Assembly (NCBI GenBank): GCA_964569815.1
Contig: CAZMUN010000004.1
Span: 1-55,790 of the forward strand
Length of the DNA stretch: 55,790 bases
Reading direction: 5' to 3'
From: CAZMUN01 sp964569815
GTDB taxonomy: Archaea; Iainarchaeota; Iainarchaeia; Iainarchaeales; GCA-2688035
Positions 32,729 to 41,823 of the stretch are shown one piece after another. How positions within the stretch are numbered: position 1 is the stretch's first letter; each line of letters begins with the position of its first letter. The notes beneath the pieces were generated by a model. That model searched no databases and had not been told where the DNA came from. It saw only the letters and a list, made by a program, of their open reading frames with translations. The position numbers were made by a program, and so were the translations under genes.

Positions 32729-33804
32729 AGTATTCGGACATCGTGGACTATTCAAAGCTTGACCCCATAAAAAGGGCTGCAATCGAGTCCTTTTCCTCTA
32801 CTTTGGAGAATCCTGAAAGGCTTGGCTTTAAGGTTGTTGCCCAAACCCTGGGAGAGCCTGCTGTTGCAATAGATTTGCCTGGCCAGGACTTCATGCTTGC
32901 ATTCAATGTCGAGGGGCTTGGCACCAAGAACATGATTGCTGATTCCATGTCTCAAGACAAGAGAGGCAAGGGCTTCAAATACTATGAGAGCGTTGGAAAA
33001 GACTGTGTTGCCATGTCCACAAACGATTTGGCTTCCATTGGGGCAGACGCTTTTGTTTACGGCGACATCTTGAGCAGTGGGGACAGCTCTTGGTTTGCAG
33101 ATTTGGACAAGAGTATGGCTGTTTTGCATGGATTCAAAAAGGCCGCTGAAGAAATAGGCCTAGCTATTCCCTGCGGCGAAACGCCTACCCTGAAGGGAGT
33201 TGTCCACGATTCCACGATTGACATGGCTGGAGCCTCTGTTGGCATTATAAGGCCCAAGGAGCGCTTGACTTATGGCCAAAACCTTGCCGAGGAGGACTTC
33301 ATAATAGGGCTTGAAGCCAGTGGAATCCATTCAAACGGCGTTTCTTTGGCACGAAAGGTTGCAGAAAGGCTTCCGGACGGCTACTTCACGGAAATGCCTT
33401 CAGGAAAGGTTTTTGGCGAAGAGCTTTTGGTTCCAACAACCTTGTATACGCGTGTTCTTATTGATATGCTTGACGGCTGTGACGTGCACTACCTTTCCCC
33501 AATAACGGGACATGGCTGGAAAAAAATAATGCGCGCCAAAAAGGGCTTCTCTTACAAGATTGACTTCGTTCCCGAACCAGGGGAGCTGTTCAAGTTCCTT
33601 GTAGAAAAATCGCAGGTTTCTGAAAAAGAGGCCTATTTCACATGGAACATGGGTGTTGGCTATGTTGCAATGGTTTCAAACGGCGACCGCGAAAAGGCTT
33701 TGGAGATTGCGGAAAAGCACGGCATCAGGGCCTGGGAGCTTGGCCGGGTTCAAAAGGGCCAGAAGCGCGTTGAAATAAAGCCAAAGAGCATTGCCTTTGA
33801 ATGA
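32725..33804 (+). CDS. purM: Phosphoribosylaminoimidazole synthetase
   Basis: ATP-dependent ring closure of FGAM to AIR. Of the AIRS/PurL fold: KAFNVEGLGTKN-like substrate loop (FNVEGLGTKNMIAD), STNDLASIGADAFVYGD, IPCGETPTLKG, MAGASVGII, GLEASGIHSNGVSLARKV, LSPITGHGWKKIMR and MGVGYVAMV. At 359 residues it is standard. It starts inside the purQ stop, consistent with a purL-purQ-purM operon; the next gene on the strand starts 39 bases later. Confidence 0.93.
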   Translation: MKYSDIVDYSKLDPIKRAAIESFSSTLENPERLGFKVVAQTLGEPAVAIDLPGQDFMLAFNVEGLGTKNMIADSMSQDKRGKGFKYYESVGKDCVAMSTNDLASIGADAFVYGDILSSGDSSWFADLDKSMAVLHGFKKAAEEIGLAIPCGETPTLKGVVHDSTIDMAGASVGIIRPKERLTYGQNLAEEDFIIGLEASGIHSNGVSLARKVAERLPDGYFTEMPSGKVFGEELLVPTTLYTRVLIDMLDGCDVHYLSPITGHGWKKIMRAKKGFSYKIDFVPEPGELFKFLVEKSQVSEKEAYFTWNMGVGYVAMVSNGDREKALEIAEKHGIRAWELGRVQKGQKRVEIKPKSIAFE

Positions 33805-33843
33805 ATTCCTTTTTTATTGCTTTTCAGGCCAAAATCTTTTGCT

Positions 33844-35332
33844 ATGGCTGGCCTTGAAAAGAACAAAAAAGAGCTTTTAAGGCTCTTGGAGAAAAGCATT
33901 AAATCCAATGCCCCTAAAGAAAAGTTTGGGATTCTTTTCTCAGGGGGAATAGATTCGCTTCTTATTGCACTTGCCTGCAAAAAGCTTGGCCTCAAATTCA
34001 AGTGCTTTTTTGGCTTTGTGGCCGGCTTAGGCAGGCCAAAAGACCTTGCCTTTGCCCAAGAGGCTGCGAAAAAATTCGGGTTTGAGTTTGAAGCGGTTTC
34101 AGTTCCAATTGGTGAAACAAAGGCCCTTGTTTCAAAGCTTGTTAAAACAACCGGCTTTTCTTCTCCAGTGCATGTAGGCGTAGGCATTCCCATTGCTGTT
34201 GCCTGCAGCGCTGCTTCAAGGCAGGGCATTAAAGACGTTTTCTTGGGAGCGGGTGCAGACGANNNNNNNNNNCGCAAAGTTCCGGTTTTCAAAAGACCTT
34301 GCAGCCGACTCAATGAGGCTGGTTCAGGCCCTGCCAAAAAGCGACCTTAAAAGAGACCTTGCCATTGCTTCTTCTTTTGGGCTAAACCTGAAAACCCCTT
34401 TCTTGAATGCAGAGCTTACAAAACTTGCTTTATCTCTCCCCAAAAACCTGAAGCTTTCGCCAGAATCCAACAAGGTCATTCTGCGCGAGGCCGCAAAAGA
34501 CTTTGGGGCCGACGAAAAGCTTTCTATGAGGAAAAAGCTCGCAGCACAGTATGGAAGCAATGCGGACAAAGCGCTTGAAAAGCTTGTAAAAAAGTCTAAC
34601 GCAAGAACCAAGTCCGAGTTCATTGAAAACCTTTCCCCTGAAAAAAGGATAGCGGCCCTTTTCTCCGGAGGCAAGGACAGCTGCCTTGCACTCTGGCTCA
34701 TGCAGAAGAAAGGCTTTTCGGTTGAATGCCTTGTTTCTGTGTTGCCTGAAAACGAGGATTCTTTCATGTACCACAAGCCGGACAGAAAGGTTTTGGAACT
34801 CCAGTCCCGGGCCTTGGGCATTCCTTTGGTTTTGGAAAAAACTTTGGGGGAGAAGGAAAAAGAGCTTTCATCTTTGAAAAAGGCCCTTCAAAGAGCAAAA
34901 AAGGTTTACTTGGTTGAGGGTGTTGTTTCAGGGGCCTTGTACAGCTCTTACCAAAAAACCAGGATTGAAAAAATTTGCAGGCAGCTTGGCCTTGAGCTTT
35001 TTAACCCTCTTTGGCACATGGTCCAGCAAAACGAACTGGAGTTGCTTTTGAGGGAAGGGTTTGTTTTTGTCATGACAAAGGTTGCTGCAATTGGTTTGGG
35101 TGAGGACTGGCTTGGCAAGCCTGTTGGCAGCCTCGAGGTCCAGGTTTTGGAAAAGCTTTCAAAAAAGCTTGGAAGCAATGTTGCAGGCGAGGGCGGCGAG
35201 TTCGAGTCCCTGGTTTTGGATGCCCCTAATTTCAGGCAGCGCCTTGCTTTGACAAAAGCTGAGCACAAGATGTGTAATGCGTTCACAGGCCAATTAAAGG
35301 TAATTGGTGCAAAGCTAGAACAAAAAGTTTAG
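33844..35332 (+). CDS. Tandem PP-loop protein: asparagine-synthase-like plus Dph6-like (interrupted by assembly gap)
   Basis: One gene broken only by the N block at 34263-34272. N-terminal part: FGILFSGGIDSLLIALACKK, a PP-loop of the asparagine-synthase type, continuing after the gap with DLKRDLAIASSFGLNLKTPFLN and LSMRKKLAAQYGS. C-terminal part: IAALFSGGKDSCLALWLMQKKG, EGVVSGALYSSYQKTRIEKICRQLGLELFNPLWHM and GLGEDWLGKPVG, matching Dph6-type diphthine-ammonia ligases (last step of diphthamide on EF-2). The N-terminal domain lacks a glutaminase, so it may supply ammonia chemistry or modify another target. Frame differs across the gap because its true length is unknown. Confidence 0.8.
34263..34272. 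other. Assembly gap (10 N)
   Basis: Ten undetermined bases inside the tandem PP-loop gene. The coding frame before and after differs, so the true missing length is not ten plus a multiple of three, or the flanks carry an error. It marks the record as a scaffold and not a single contig. Confidence 0.95.
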
Positions 35333-35348
35333 TCAAGCCAGGTTAGGC

Positions 35349-35356
35349 TTTTAAAC
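35349..35356 (+). promoter_or_regulatory. carAB promoter TATA box
   Basis: TTTTAAAC preceded by GGC, 17 bases after the preceding stop codon. A start about 26 bases downstream (near 35378) falls just before the ATG of a short U-rich leader frame, leaving about 70 bases before carA. Inferred from spacing. Confidence 0.5.
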
Positions 35357-35383
35357 TGATGGCGGCATCACTTCTTTTTTAGG

Positions 35384-35455
35384 ATGCAAACGTTTTTTCC
35401 TTTTTTGAACTTTTTCTCTCCGCATTTTTTTAAAGAGGTGGGTTTGCATGCCTGA
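35384..35455 (+). CDS. U-rich leader ORF overlapping the carA start
   Basis: A 23-codon frame (opening MQTFFPFLNFFSPHFF) that begins almost at the predicted transcript start and ends at TGA 35453-35455, eight bases into carA. It holds eight phenylalanines because the leader RNA contains repeated U runs. Enterobacterial pyrBI uses a comparable U-rich translated leader for UTP-sensitive attenuation, and carbamoyl phosphate feeds pyrimidines, so a similar role is possible. But T tracts before genes are common here, and no clear terminator hairpin is seen. Low confidence. Confidence 0.35.
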   Translation: MQTFFPFLNFFSPHFFKEVGLHA

Positions 35456-36545
35456 ATCCCTTAAAGCAAAGCTTGTTTTGGAGGATGGCTCGGTTTTTTC
35501 AGGCCATGGCTTTGGATACAATAAGCCTGTTTCAGGGGAAGTGGTTTTCAACACTGGAATGGTTGGCTACCCTGAATCTTTAACTGACCCAAGCTACAGG
35601 GGCCAAATTCTTTGCCTCACTTACCCTTTAATTGGAAACTACGGCGTTCCAAAGCATGAAAAAGACTCCTTTGGGCTTGAAAAAAACTTTGAGTCCGAAA
35701 AAATCCAGGTTTCTGGCCTTATTGTTTCAGATTACAGTTTTGAGCACAGCCATTGGCAAGCCGAAAAAAGCCTTGGCCAATGGCTTAAAGAGGAAAAGGT
35801 TCCCGCCATAACAGGCATTGACACCCGCGCCCTTACAAAAAAGCTTCGGGAAAAGGGCGTCATGCTTGGAAAAATGGTTTTTTCTTCCGAAGATGTGGAT
35901 TTTGCAGACCCCAATGAGCGAAATCTTGCCTCAGAGGTAAGCTGTTCAAAGCCAGAAGCATTTGGCACTGGCCGGAAAACAGTCTTTGCCTTGCTTGACT
36001 GCGGCGCAAAAACCAATATTGTGAGAAGCCTGGTTCAAAGAGGGTGCCGTGTCATAAGGTTTCCCTGGAACTACAAAATATTCAACGGCGAGTTTGATTT
36101 TGACGCTGTTTTTGTAAGCAATGGCCCAGGCGACCCAAAAAAATGCACTGAAACAATTCAGGCCCTTAAAGAGTCCCTTGAAAGAAGCATTCCGACTTTT
36201 GGAATCTGTTTTGGAAACCAGCTTTTGGGCCTTGCTGCAGGCGCAGACACCTATAAGCTCAAATACGGCCACCGCTCCCAGAACCAGCCCTGCCAGGTTT
36301 TTGGGGAAAAAAGGTGTTTTATTACAAGCCAGAACCATGGCTTTGCCGTTGACGAAAAATCTCTTCCCCGAGAATGGATGCCTTGGTTTACCAATCTCAA
36401 CGACGGCACAAACGAGGGCATAAGGCACAAGAGCAAGCCCTTCATGTCCGTGCAGTTTCATCCCGAGGCAAGGCCCGGTCCACTGGATACCGGCTTTTTG
36501 TTCGATGAGTTTGTGAAGATTGCAAGGGAGGCCAAAAATGGCTGA
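35448..36545 (+). CDS. carA: Carbamoyl-phosphate synthase small (glutaminase) subunit
   Basis: Hydrolyses glutamine and passes ammonia to CarB for carbamoyl phosphate, precursor of pyrimidines and arginine. KLVLEDGSVFSGHGFG and GEVVFNTGMVGYPESLTDPSYRGQ form the N-terminal domain; the amidotransferase domain has SNGPGDPKK, TFGICFGNQLLGLAAGADTYKLKYGHR (nucleophile Cys) and VQFHPEARPGPLDT (His-Glu). The 365 residues are complete. GAGGTGGG stands before the ATG. Overlaps carB by eight bases. Confidence 0.96.
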   Translation: MPESLKAKLVLEDGSVFSGHGFGYNKPVSGEVVFNTGMVGYPESLTDPSYRGQILCLTYPLIGNYGVPKHEKDSFGLEKNFESEKIQVSGLIVSDYSFEHSHWQAEKSLGQWLKEEKVPAITGIDTRALTKKLREKGVMLGKMVFSSEDVDFADPNERNLASEVSCSKPEAFGTGRKTVFALLDCGAKTNIVRSLVQRGCRVIRFPWNYKIFNGEFDFDAVFVSNGPGDPKKCTETIQALKESLERSIPTFGICFGNQLLGLAAGADTYKLKYGHRSQNQPCQVFGEKRCFITSQNHGFAVDEKSLPREWMPWFTNLNDGTNEGIRHKSKPFMSVQFHPEARPGPLDTGFLFDEFVKIAREAKNG

Positions 36546-39500
36546 GGGTTTGAAAAAGGTCCTTGTGCTTGGTTCAGGTGCCCTGAAAATTGGTGAGGCC
36601 GGAGAATTTGATTACTCGGGTTCACAGTGCATTAAGGCCATGAGGGAGGAAGGCATTGAAGTCATTTTGGTTAACCCAAACATTGCCACAATCCAGACCA
36701 GCAAGGGCTTTGCAGACAAAATCTACTTTCTGCCGGTGAACAGCTACTTTGTTGAAAAAGTGATTGAAAAAGAAAAGCCCCAGGGAATTCTTCTGGCCTT
36801 TGGCGGCCAAACTGCCTTGAACTGCGGGGTAGAACTTTTCGAAAAAGGAGTCCTTGAAAAACACGAAGTGCAGGTCTTGGGAACCCCTGTCCGGACAATC
36901 ATTGAAACAGAAGACCGTGAAAAATTCAACAAATCGCTTTCAAAAATAGGGGTCAAGGTTCCGAAAAGCATTCCTGTAACCGGCAGGGCATCTGCCTTGA
37001 AGGCAGCCAAAAAAATAGGCTATCCTGTGATGATTCGTGCTGCGTTTGCTCTTGGGGGAAAAGGCAGTGGAGTCGCAGGAAACCAGGATGCTTTGAAAAA
37101 AATGGCTGACCAGGTTTTTGCCTATGCCCCTCAAATCCTTGTCGAAGAGTACCTTACAGGCTGGAAAGAAGTCGAATATGAAGTGGTAAGAGACAGCTTT
37201 GACAATTGCATCACTGTCTGCAACATGGAAAACTTTGACCCTTTGGGCATTCACACAGGAGAAAGCATTGTAGTTGCTCCCTCCCAAACCTTGACCAACC
37301 ACGAATACCACAAGCTCAGGGAAATTTCGGTAAAAGTCATAAGGCATTTGGGCATTGTGGGCGAATGCAATATCCAGTTTGCTTTGGATGCAGAAAGCGG
37401 CGACTACCGTGTAATAGAAGTTAACGCCAGGCTCTCCCGAAGCTCTGCACTGGCTTCAAAGGCCACAGGCTACCCGCTTGCATTCATTGCTGCAAAGCTT
37501 GCTTTGGGCTATTCTCTTACCGAACTCGAAAACAAGGTGACAAAAAAAACCAAGGCCTGTTTCGAGCCCGCCTTGGATTACTGTGTTGTAAAGGTTCCGC
37601 GCTGGGACCTTCAAAAATTCCAAAGGGTGAGCTATTCTATTGGCACGGAAATGAAGTCAGTTGGGGAGGTGATGGCCATAGGCCGAAGCTTTGAGGAGGC
37701 CCTCCAAAAAGCAATTCGCATGCTTAACATTGGAATGTATGGCCTTGTGGGCAACAAAACCATTGTAAGGGAAATTGCCCGAAACATAGAGCACCCTACA
37801 GACAAGAGAATCTACCACCTTATAGAAGCCATAAAGCAAGGCTATTCGGTTGAAAGACTTTACAGGCTTTGCAAGGTCGACAAATGGTTTTTGTTCAAGC
37901 TGAAAAAAGTGGTCGAGCTTGAAAAAGCTATTGCAGCCTGTTCTTTGGATACGCTTCCCAAAGACCTTTTGCTTGAAGCCAAAAAAGCCGGCTTTTCCGA
38001 CAAGCAGATTGCAATCATTCTTGGCCTAAAATCCGAGCTAGAGGCCAGAGAAAAAAGAAAAGCCCTTGGAGTTCTTCCCGTAGTAAAACAAATAGATACC
38101 CTTGCAGCCGAGTTTCCATCTAAAACAAACTACCTTTACGTAACCTATAACGGCTCTGAAAACGACGTTGGTTTTGGGAACGGCAAACAGGTCATGCTTT
38201 TGGGTTCAGGTTCCTACAGCATTGGATCCAGCGTTGAATTCGACTGGTGTGGTGTCACAGCAAACAATACCTTGAAGGGCCTTGGCTATAAGACCATCAT
38301 GGTGAATTTCAATCCTGAAACGGTTTCAACAGACTACGATGTGTGCAACCGGCTTTACTTTGAAGAGCTTTCCCTTGAACGTGTCTGTGACATATACGAT
38401 TTTGAAAAGCCGAAAGGGATTGTGGTAAGCATGGGTGGCCAAATTCCAAACAACCTTGCAGCCAAGCTAGACAAATGCGGTGCAAAAATTCTTGGAACAA
38501 GCCCAAAAGACATAGACCGGGCGGAAAACAGGCGCGTTTTTTCAAAACTATGTGATTCTCTAAGCATAGACCAGCCCCAGTGGAAGGAACTCACAAGCAA
38601 GCAGGACGCCCTTGATTTTGCTAAAAAGGCCGAACTGCCTGTTTTGGTTAGGCCAAGCTATGTTTTAAGCGGTGCAGCGATGAGTGTTGCATTCAACAAC
38701 CGTGATTTAAGCAGCTACCTTGACAAGGCCACTTCCCTTTCGTCAGACTACCCTGTAGTGGTAAGCAAGTTTGTTACCGGTGCAAGGGAAATAGAAATAG
38801 ACGCGGTTGCAAACAAGGGCCAAATAGTTGTTTACGCAATAAACGAGCATGTTGAAAACGCAGGAGTCCATTCGGGTGATGCTACAATGGTCTTTCCCAC
38901 ACAGCGCACTTACCTTGAAACAATGCGCAAAATAAAGCGCGTTGCCTACAAGCTTGCAAAAGAGCTGAAAATAAGCGGGCCGTTAAACATACAGTTTCTT
39001 GCTAAGGACAACGACATCAAGGTAATTGAGATGAATCTTCGGGCTTCAAGGTCTTTTCCCTTTGTTTCAAAGGTTTCAGGAACCAATTTCATTGAGCTGG
39101 CCACTAAAGCGATTGTTGGCCAAGAAGTTGAAAAAGAAAAAGGCTCTTCCCTGGAACTGGACTATGTTGGAGTAAAGGCGCCTCAATTCAGCTTCAGCCG
39201 CCTTAAGGGAGCGGATCCCCTGCTTGGCGTGGAAATGTCTTCAACCGGGGAAGTGGCGTGCATTGGCTCTGATGTCGAGGACGCTTTTCTCAAAGCCCTT
39301 ATTGCAACAGGCTTCAAGCTTCCGAAAAAAAACATTCTTGTTTCTGTAAGCGGTGACGAGACCCGCTTTGATTTGCTTGACGAAATAAAGCTTTTGAAAA
39401 AAATGGGTTTTGGCCTTTACGCTACTGACAGCACTCGCGAGTTTTTGAAGGAACAAAAAATTCCATCCAAGCTTCTGCACAAAATACAGGAAGACAAAAA

Positions 39501-39741
39501 GCCGAACGTGCTTGACTTTTTGCGGAAAGGAAAACTTGATTTGGTTATCGCGATCCCGGACGAGCTTGACAAAGAGGCCCTGGAGGCAGAATACGATTTG
39601 CGGAGAGCGGCAGTGGATTTTTCCGTTTCCCTTGTAACAAACAAGCAGCTTGCCAAGCTTTTGGCCAAAAGCCTTTCAAAAAAACAGCTTAAAGACCTTG
39701 AAGTAAAACACTGGCTTGAATACATCGATGGCCAAAACTAG
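36538..39741 (+). CDS. carB: Carbamoyl-phosphate synthase large subunit
   Basis: Two homologous ATP-grasp halves, as usual: the first begins VLVLGSGALKIGEAGEFDYSGSQ with MIRAAFALGGKGSGVA and EVNARLSRSSALASKATGYPLA; the second begins VMLLGSGSYSIGSSVEFDWCGV with VLVRPSYVLSGAAM and EMNLRASRSFPFVSKVSG. A C-terminal MGS-like allosteric domain (about residues 930-1060) is retained. Total about 1067 residues. The ATG at 36538 lies in the carA end with GGAGG just upstream. No fusion or truncation. Confidence 0.97.
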   Translation: MAEGLKKVLVLGSGALKIGEAGEFDYSGSQCIKAMREEGIEVILVNPNIATIQTSKGFADKIYFLPVNSYFVEKVIEKEKPQGILLAFGGQTALNCGVELFEKGVLEKHEVQVLGTPVRTIIETEDREKFNKSLSKIGVKVPKSIPVTGRASALKAAKKIGYPVMIRAAFALGGKGSGVAGNQDALKKMADQVFAYAPQILVEEYLTGWKEVEYEVVRDSFDNCITVCNMENFDPLGIHTGESIVVAPSQTLTNHEYHKLREISVKVIRHLGIVGECNIQFALDAESGDYRVIEVNARLSRSSALASKATGYPLAFIAAKLALGYSLTELENKVTKKTKACFEPALDYCVVKVPRWDLQKFQRVSYSIGTEMKSVGEVMAIGRSFEEALQKAIRMLNIGMYGLVGNKTIVREIARNIEHPTDKRIYHLIEAIKQGYSVERLYRLCKVDKWFLFKLKKVVELEKAIAACSLDTLPKDLLLEAKKAGFSDKQIAIILGLKSELEAREKRKALGVLPVVKQIDTLAAEFPSKTNYLYVTYNGSENDVGFGNGKQVMLLGSGSYSIGSSVEFDWCGVTANNTLKGLGYKTIMVNFNPETVSTDYDVCNRLYFEELSLERVCDIYDFEKPKGIVVSMGGQIPNNLAAKLDKCGAKILGTSPKDIDRAENRRVFSKLCDSLSIDQPQWKELTSKQDALDFAKKAELPVLVRPSYVLSGAAMSVAFNNRDLSSYLDKATSLSSDYPVVVSKFVTGAREIEIDAVANKGQIVVYAINEHVENAGVHSGDATMVFPTQRTYLETMRKIKRVAYKLAKELKISGPLNIQFLAKDNDIKVIEMNLRASRSFPFVSKVSGTNFIELATKAIVGQEVEKEKGSSLELDYVGVKAPQFSFSRLKGADPLLGVEMSSTGEVACIGSDVEDAFLKALIATGFKLPKKNILVSVSGDETRFDLLDEIKLLKKMGFGLYATDSTREFLKEQKIPSKLLHKIQEDKKPNVLDFLRKGKLDLVIAIPDELDKEALEAEYDLRRAAVDFSVSLVTNKQLAKLLAKSLSKKQLKDLEVKHWLEYIDGQN

Positions 39742-39742
39742 T

Positions 39743-41488
39743 TCACCAAATTCCAAAGTACTCCTTTTCCTCACGGGCCTTTTCCTTTAGGTAGGACATA
39801 TATTCTTCTTGAAGATTTATGACCGTGCTGAGCCTGCTGGTTTCAAGGAACCTTCCCACATCCTTTATGAAGGCATTGCTTCCTACGACATGAGGCATGT
39901 AAACAAGGTCTGCGCCTTCCCTGTAAAGGGCGAGTGCATCACAGTAATAGTGCGCTCTTGCAAAAATTTTTATTTTCGGGTTACGCTTTCTTGCAAGCTT
40001 TATTAGCTTGGATGCCTCTTTAACGTTTGGAATTGTTATAATAAGAAGCCTTGCGTTTCCAAGCGAAACCTTGTCCCACACTTCCTCGTTGTCAGTGGTG
40101 CCATATATCGCATGACGGCCCTTTTTTATCAAGTCGGTTATCACATGCGGGTTGTGGTCTACTACGACAAATGTGCCATAATGCTTTAACAGATTCACAA
40201 GCCCTATTCCAAAGACTCCTGCCCCAACCAGGATCACGTGCTGTTCCATGCTTTTTTTGTGAGGCAGCTTTTCCAGCCTCAACAACTTTTTTCTCAGGCG
40301 TTCCCTTTTTGCCGGAGCTATAAACCTGTTAAGAAGGTGTTCAACCCTGTTGTAAATAAAGTTGCTGTTTTCAACCAAGTAGGGCGTGGTCATCATTGAG
40401 ATTGCTATCACAACAAGGGCCGCAGAATAGGTTGATTGGCTCATTTGCCCCAGCCTTAGGGCCTGGCTTGCAAGGATAAAGGAGAATTCGCTTGCCTGCC
40501 CCAGAGCCATTCCGATTGTGAATGCAATTCTTCCTCCATATCCTGCAAAAAGGCCGATTAGGAAATAAATCAACGGGTTGAGGAAGTAAACCACTGCCAG
40601 CATTATTAAGAGGACTGGCAGCGGCATTCCGGCAATTCCTGGCCCTATCTGCATTCCGATTGAAACAAAGAAAATTGTTGAAAAAAAGTCGCGGAGCCCA
40701 CGTATCTTATTTGAGGCCTCCACATTGTAGGGAAGGCTGCTTAGGCTTATGCCGCCAATGAATGCCCCGACGGCAATTGAAAAATCGAACAAAACTGAAA
40801 GGTATATGAAAAGAAAGGCCACTGTAACGATTATGAGGAAAAAAAGCTCGGAAGTGTCTGCAAAAAAGGCCAGCACTCTTGGCAGAACAAACCTGTTCAA
40901 AAGGTATGCTAAGGCAAACAGTGAAAAAACGCTCAATGCAAAGCTGGCTGCAACGCTGAACTGCATTATTGTTTCAGGCTTTGCAAGCAAGGGCAAAAGC
41001 AGCACAGCAAGGCTGTCCTGCACAACCGCAAAACCGATTATAAGCCGGCCGTGCAGTGTACTCACTTCATTTCTGCTTGTAAGAATTTTTACCACTATTA
41101 CTGTGCTGCTGAATGCAAGAATCAGGCCAAGGTAAACACTTTCCATAAAAGGCAACGCAAAAAACTGCATTATCAAAAAGACCAGCCCTGTTGTAAGAGC
41201 CACCTGAAGCAGCGCGCCACCGATTATCGTTCCCTTCATTCTAATCATTTTTGCGATATCGGTTTCGATTCCGACAGCAAAAAGCAGGAACGCGACACCC
41301 AGCTCGGCAAAAAGAAGGATGTCTGCAGAATTGGCAATGAGCTTTAGCCCTGCCGGCCCTATGACAATGCCTGCAAGCAGGTATGAGACAATGATTGGCT
41401 GCTTTAAAGCGCGGGCAATGCATCCAATGGAAGTGCCTGCGATTATTATCAGCGCAAGATCTACCAAAAGGGTTAGTTCAATAGCCAT
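39743..41488 (-). CDS. Kef-type cation/proton antiporter with TrkA-N domain
   Basis: A 581-residue membrane protein of the CPA2 family. About twelve hydrophobic segments span residues 1-380 (GIVIGPAGLKLI, FSSTVIVVKILTSRNEVSTLHGRLIIGFAVVQDSLAVLLLPLL and GAFIGGISLSSLP are typical). The cytoplasmic Rossmann domain follows (HVILVGAGVFGIGLVNLLKHYGTFVVVDHN), which binds NAD or other nucleotides to gate transport. The ion, K+ or Na+, is not certain. Convergent with carB, one base apart. Confidence 0.9.
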   Translation of the reverse strand: MAIELTLLVDLALIIIAGTSIGCIARALKQPIIVSYLLAGIVIGPAGLKLIANSADILLFAELGVAFLLFAVGIETDIAKMIRMKGTIIGGALLQVALTTGLVFLIMQFFALPFMESVYLGLILAFSSTVIVVKILTSRNEVSTLHGRLIIGFAVVQDSLAVLLLPLLAKPETIMQFSVAASFALSVFSLFALAYLLNRFVLPRVLAFFADTSELFFLIIVTVAFLFIYLSVLFDFSIAVGAFIGGISLSSLPYNVEASNKIRGLRDFFSTIFFVSIGMQIGPGIAGMPLPVLLIMLAVVYFLNPLIYFLIGLFAGYGGRIAFTIGMALGQASEFSFILASQALRLGQMSQSTYSAALVVIAISMMTTPYLVENSNFIYNRVEHLLNRFIAPAKRERLRKKLLRLEKLPHKKSMEQHVILVGAGVFGIGLVNLLKHYGTFVVVDHNPHVITDLIKKGRHAIYGTTDNEEVWDKVSLGNARLLIITIPNVKEASKLIKLARKRNPKIKIFARAHYYCDALALYREGADLVYMPHVVGSNAFIKDVGRFLETSRLSTVINLQEEYMSYLKEKAREEKEYFGIW

Positions 41489-41508
41489 TACTTTAATTAG
41501 AAATTGCT

Positions 41509-41823
41509 TCAGCTATTTAAAGTTTTCCTGCTTTTCTTTGCCGCTCTCTTCAGTTTTTTTCCGGCAATTGATGAATAAGGCCTTTTTCTCTTCGCTTCTT
41601 TCAATTCCTCTTTTGCCATCTTTCTGCTGTTTTGGCCATGGCCTCCAAAATACTGTTTGCCAGCAGTGTCACCACTCTCTTTGAATCCTTTGGCCATCTG
41701 CTCGTAAAAGGCAGCGTCGCCTCTTGCTTTCTTTGCAGCCCCTGTGTGCTTTTTTGCCTGTTTTCCTGAAAGCCAAGGGCGCCTTTTATTGCGCCATTTC
41801 CTTATTCTTCCAATTATGCTCAT
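41509..41823 (-). CDS. Small basic hypothetical protein downstream of cysS
   Basis: A 104-residue Lys/Arg-rich protein (KWRNKRRPWLSGKQAKKHTGAAKKARGD, in part) without a recognisable domain; Gly and aromatic residues in QYFGGHGQNSRKM suggest a short ordered core. Its ATG overlaps the cysS stop (ATGA), so it is translated from the cysS message. Possibly an RNA- or ribosome-binding protein, but that is only from composition. Confidence 0.6.
   Translation of the reverse strand: MSIIGRIRKWRNKRRPWLSGKQAKKHTGAAKKARGDAAFYEQMAKGFKESGDTAGKQYFGGHGQNSRKMAKEELKEAKRKRPYSSIAGKKLKRAAKKSRKTLNS

Noticed and set aside
33817..35332. Two overlapping frames around 34263 as evidence of a genuine frameshift pseudogene
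   Set aside because: The frame change coincides with an N block of unknown length, so an assembly gap explains it fully.
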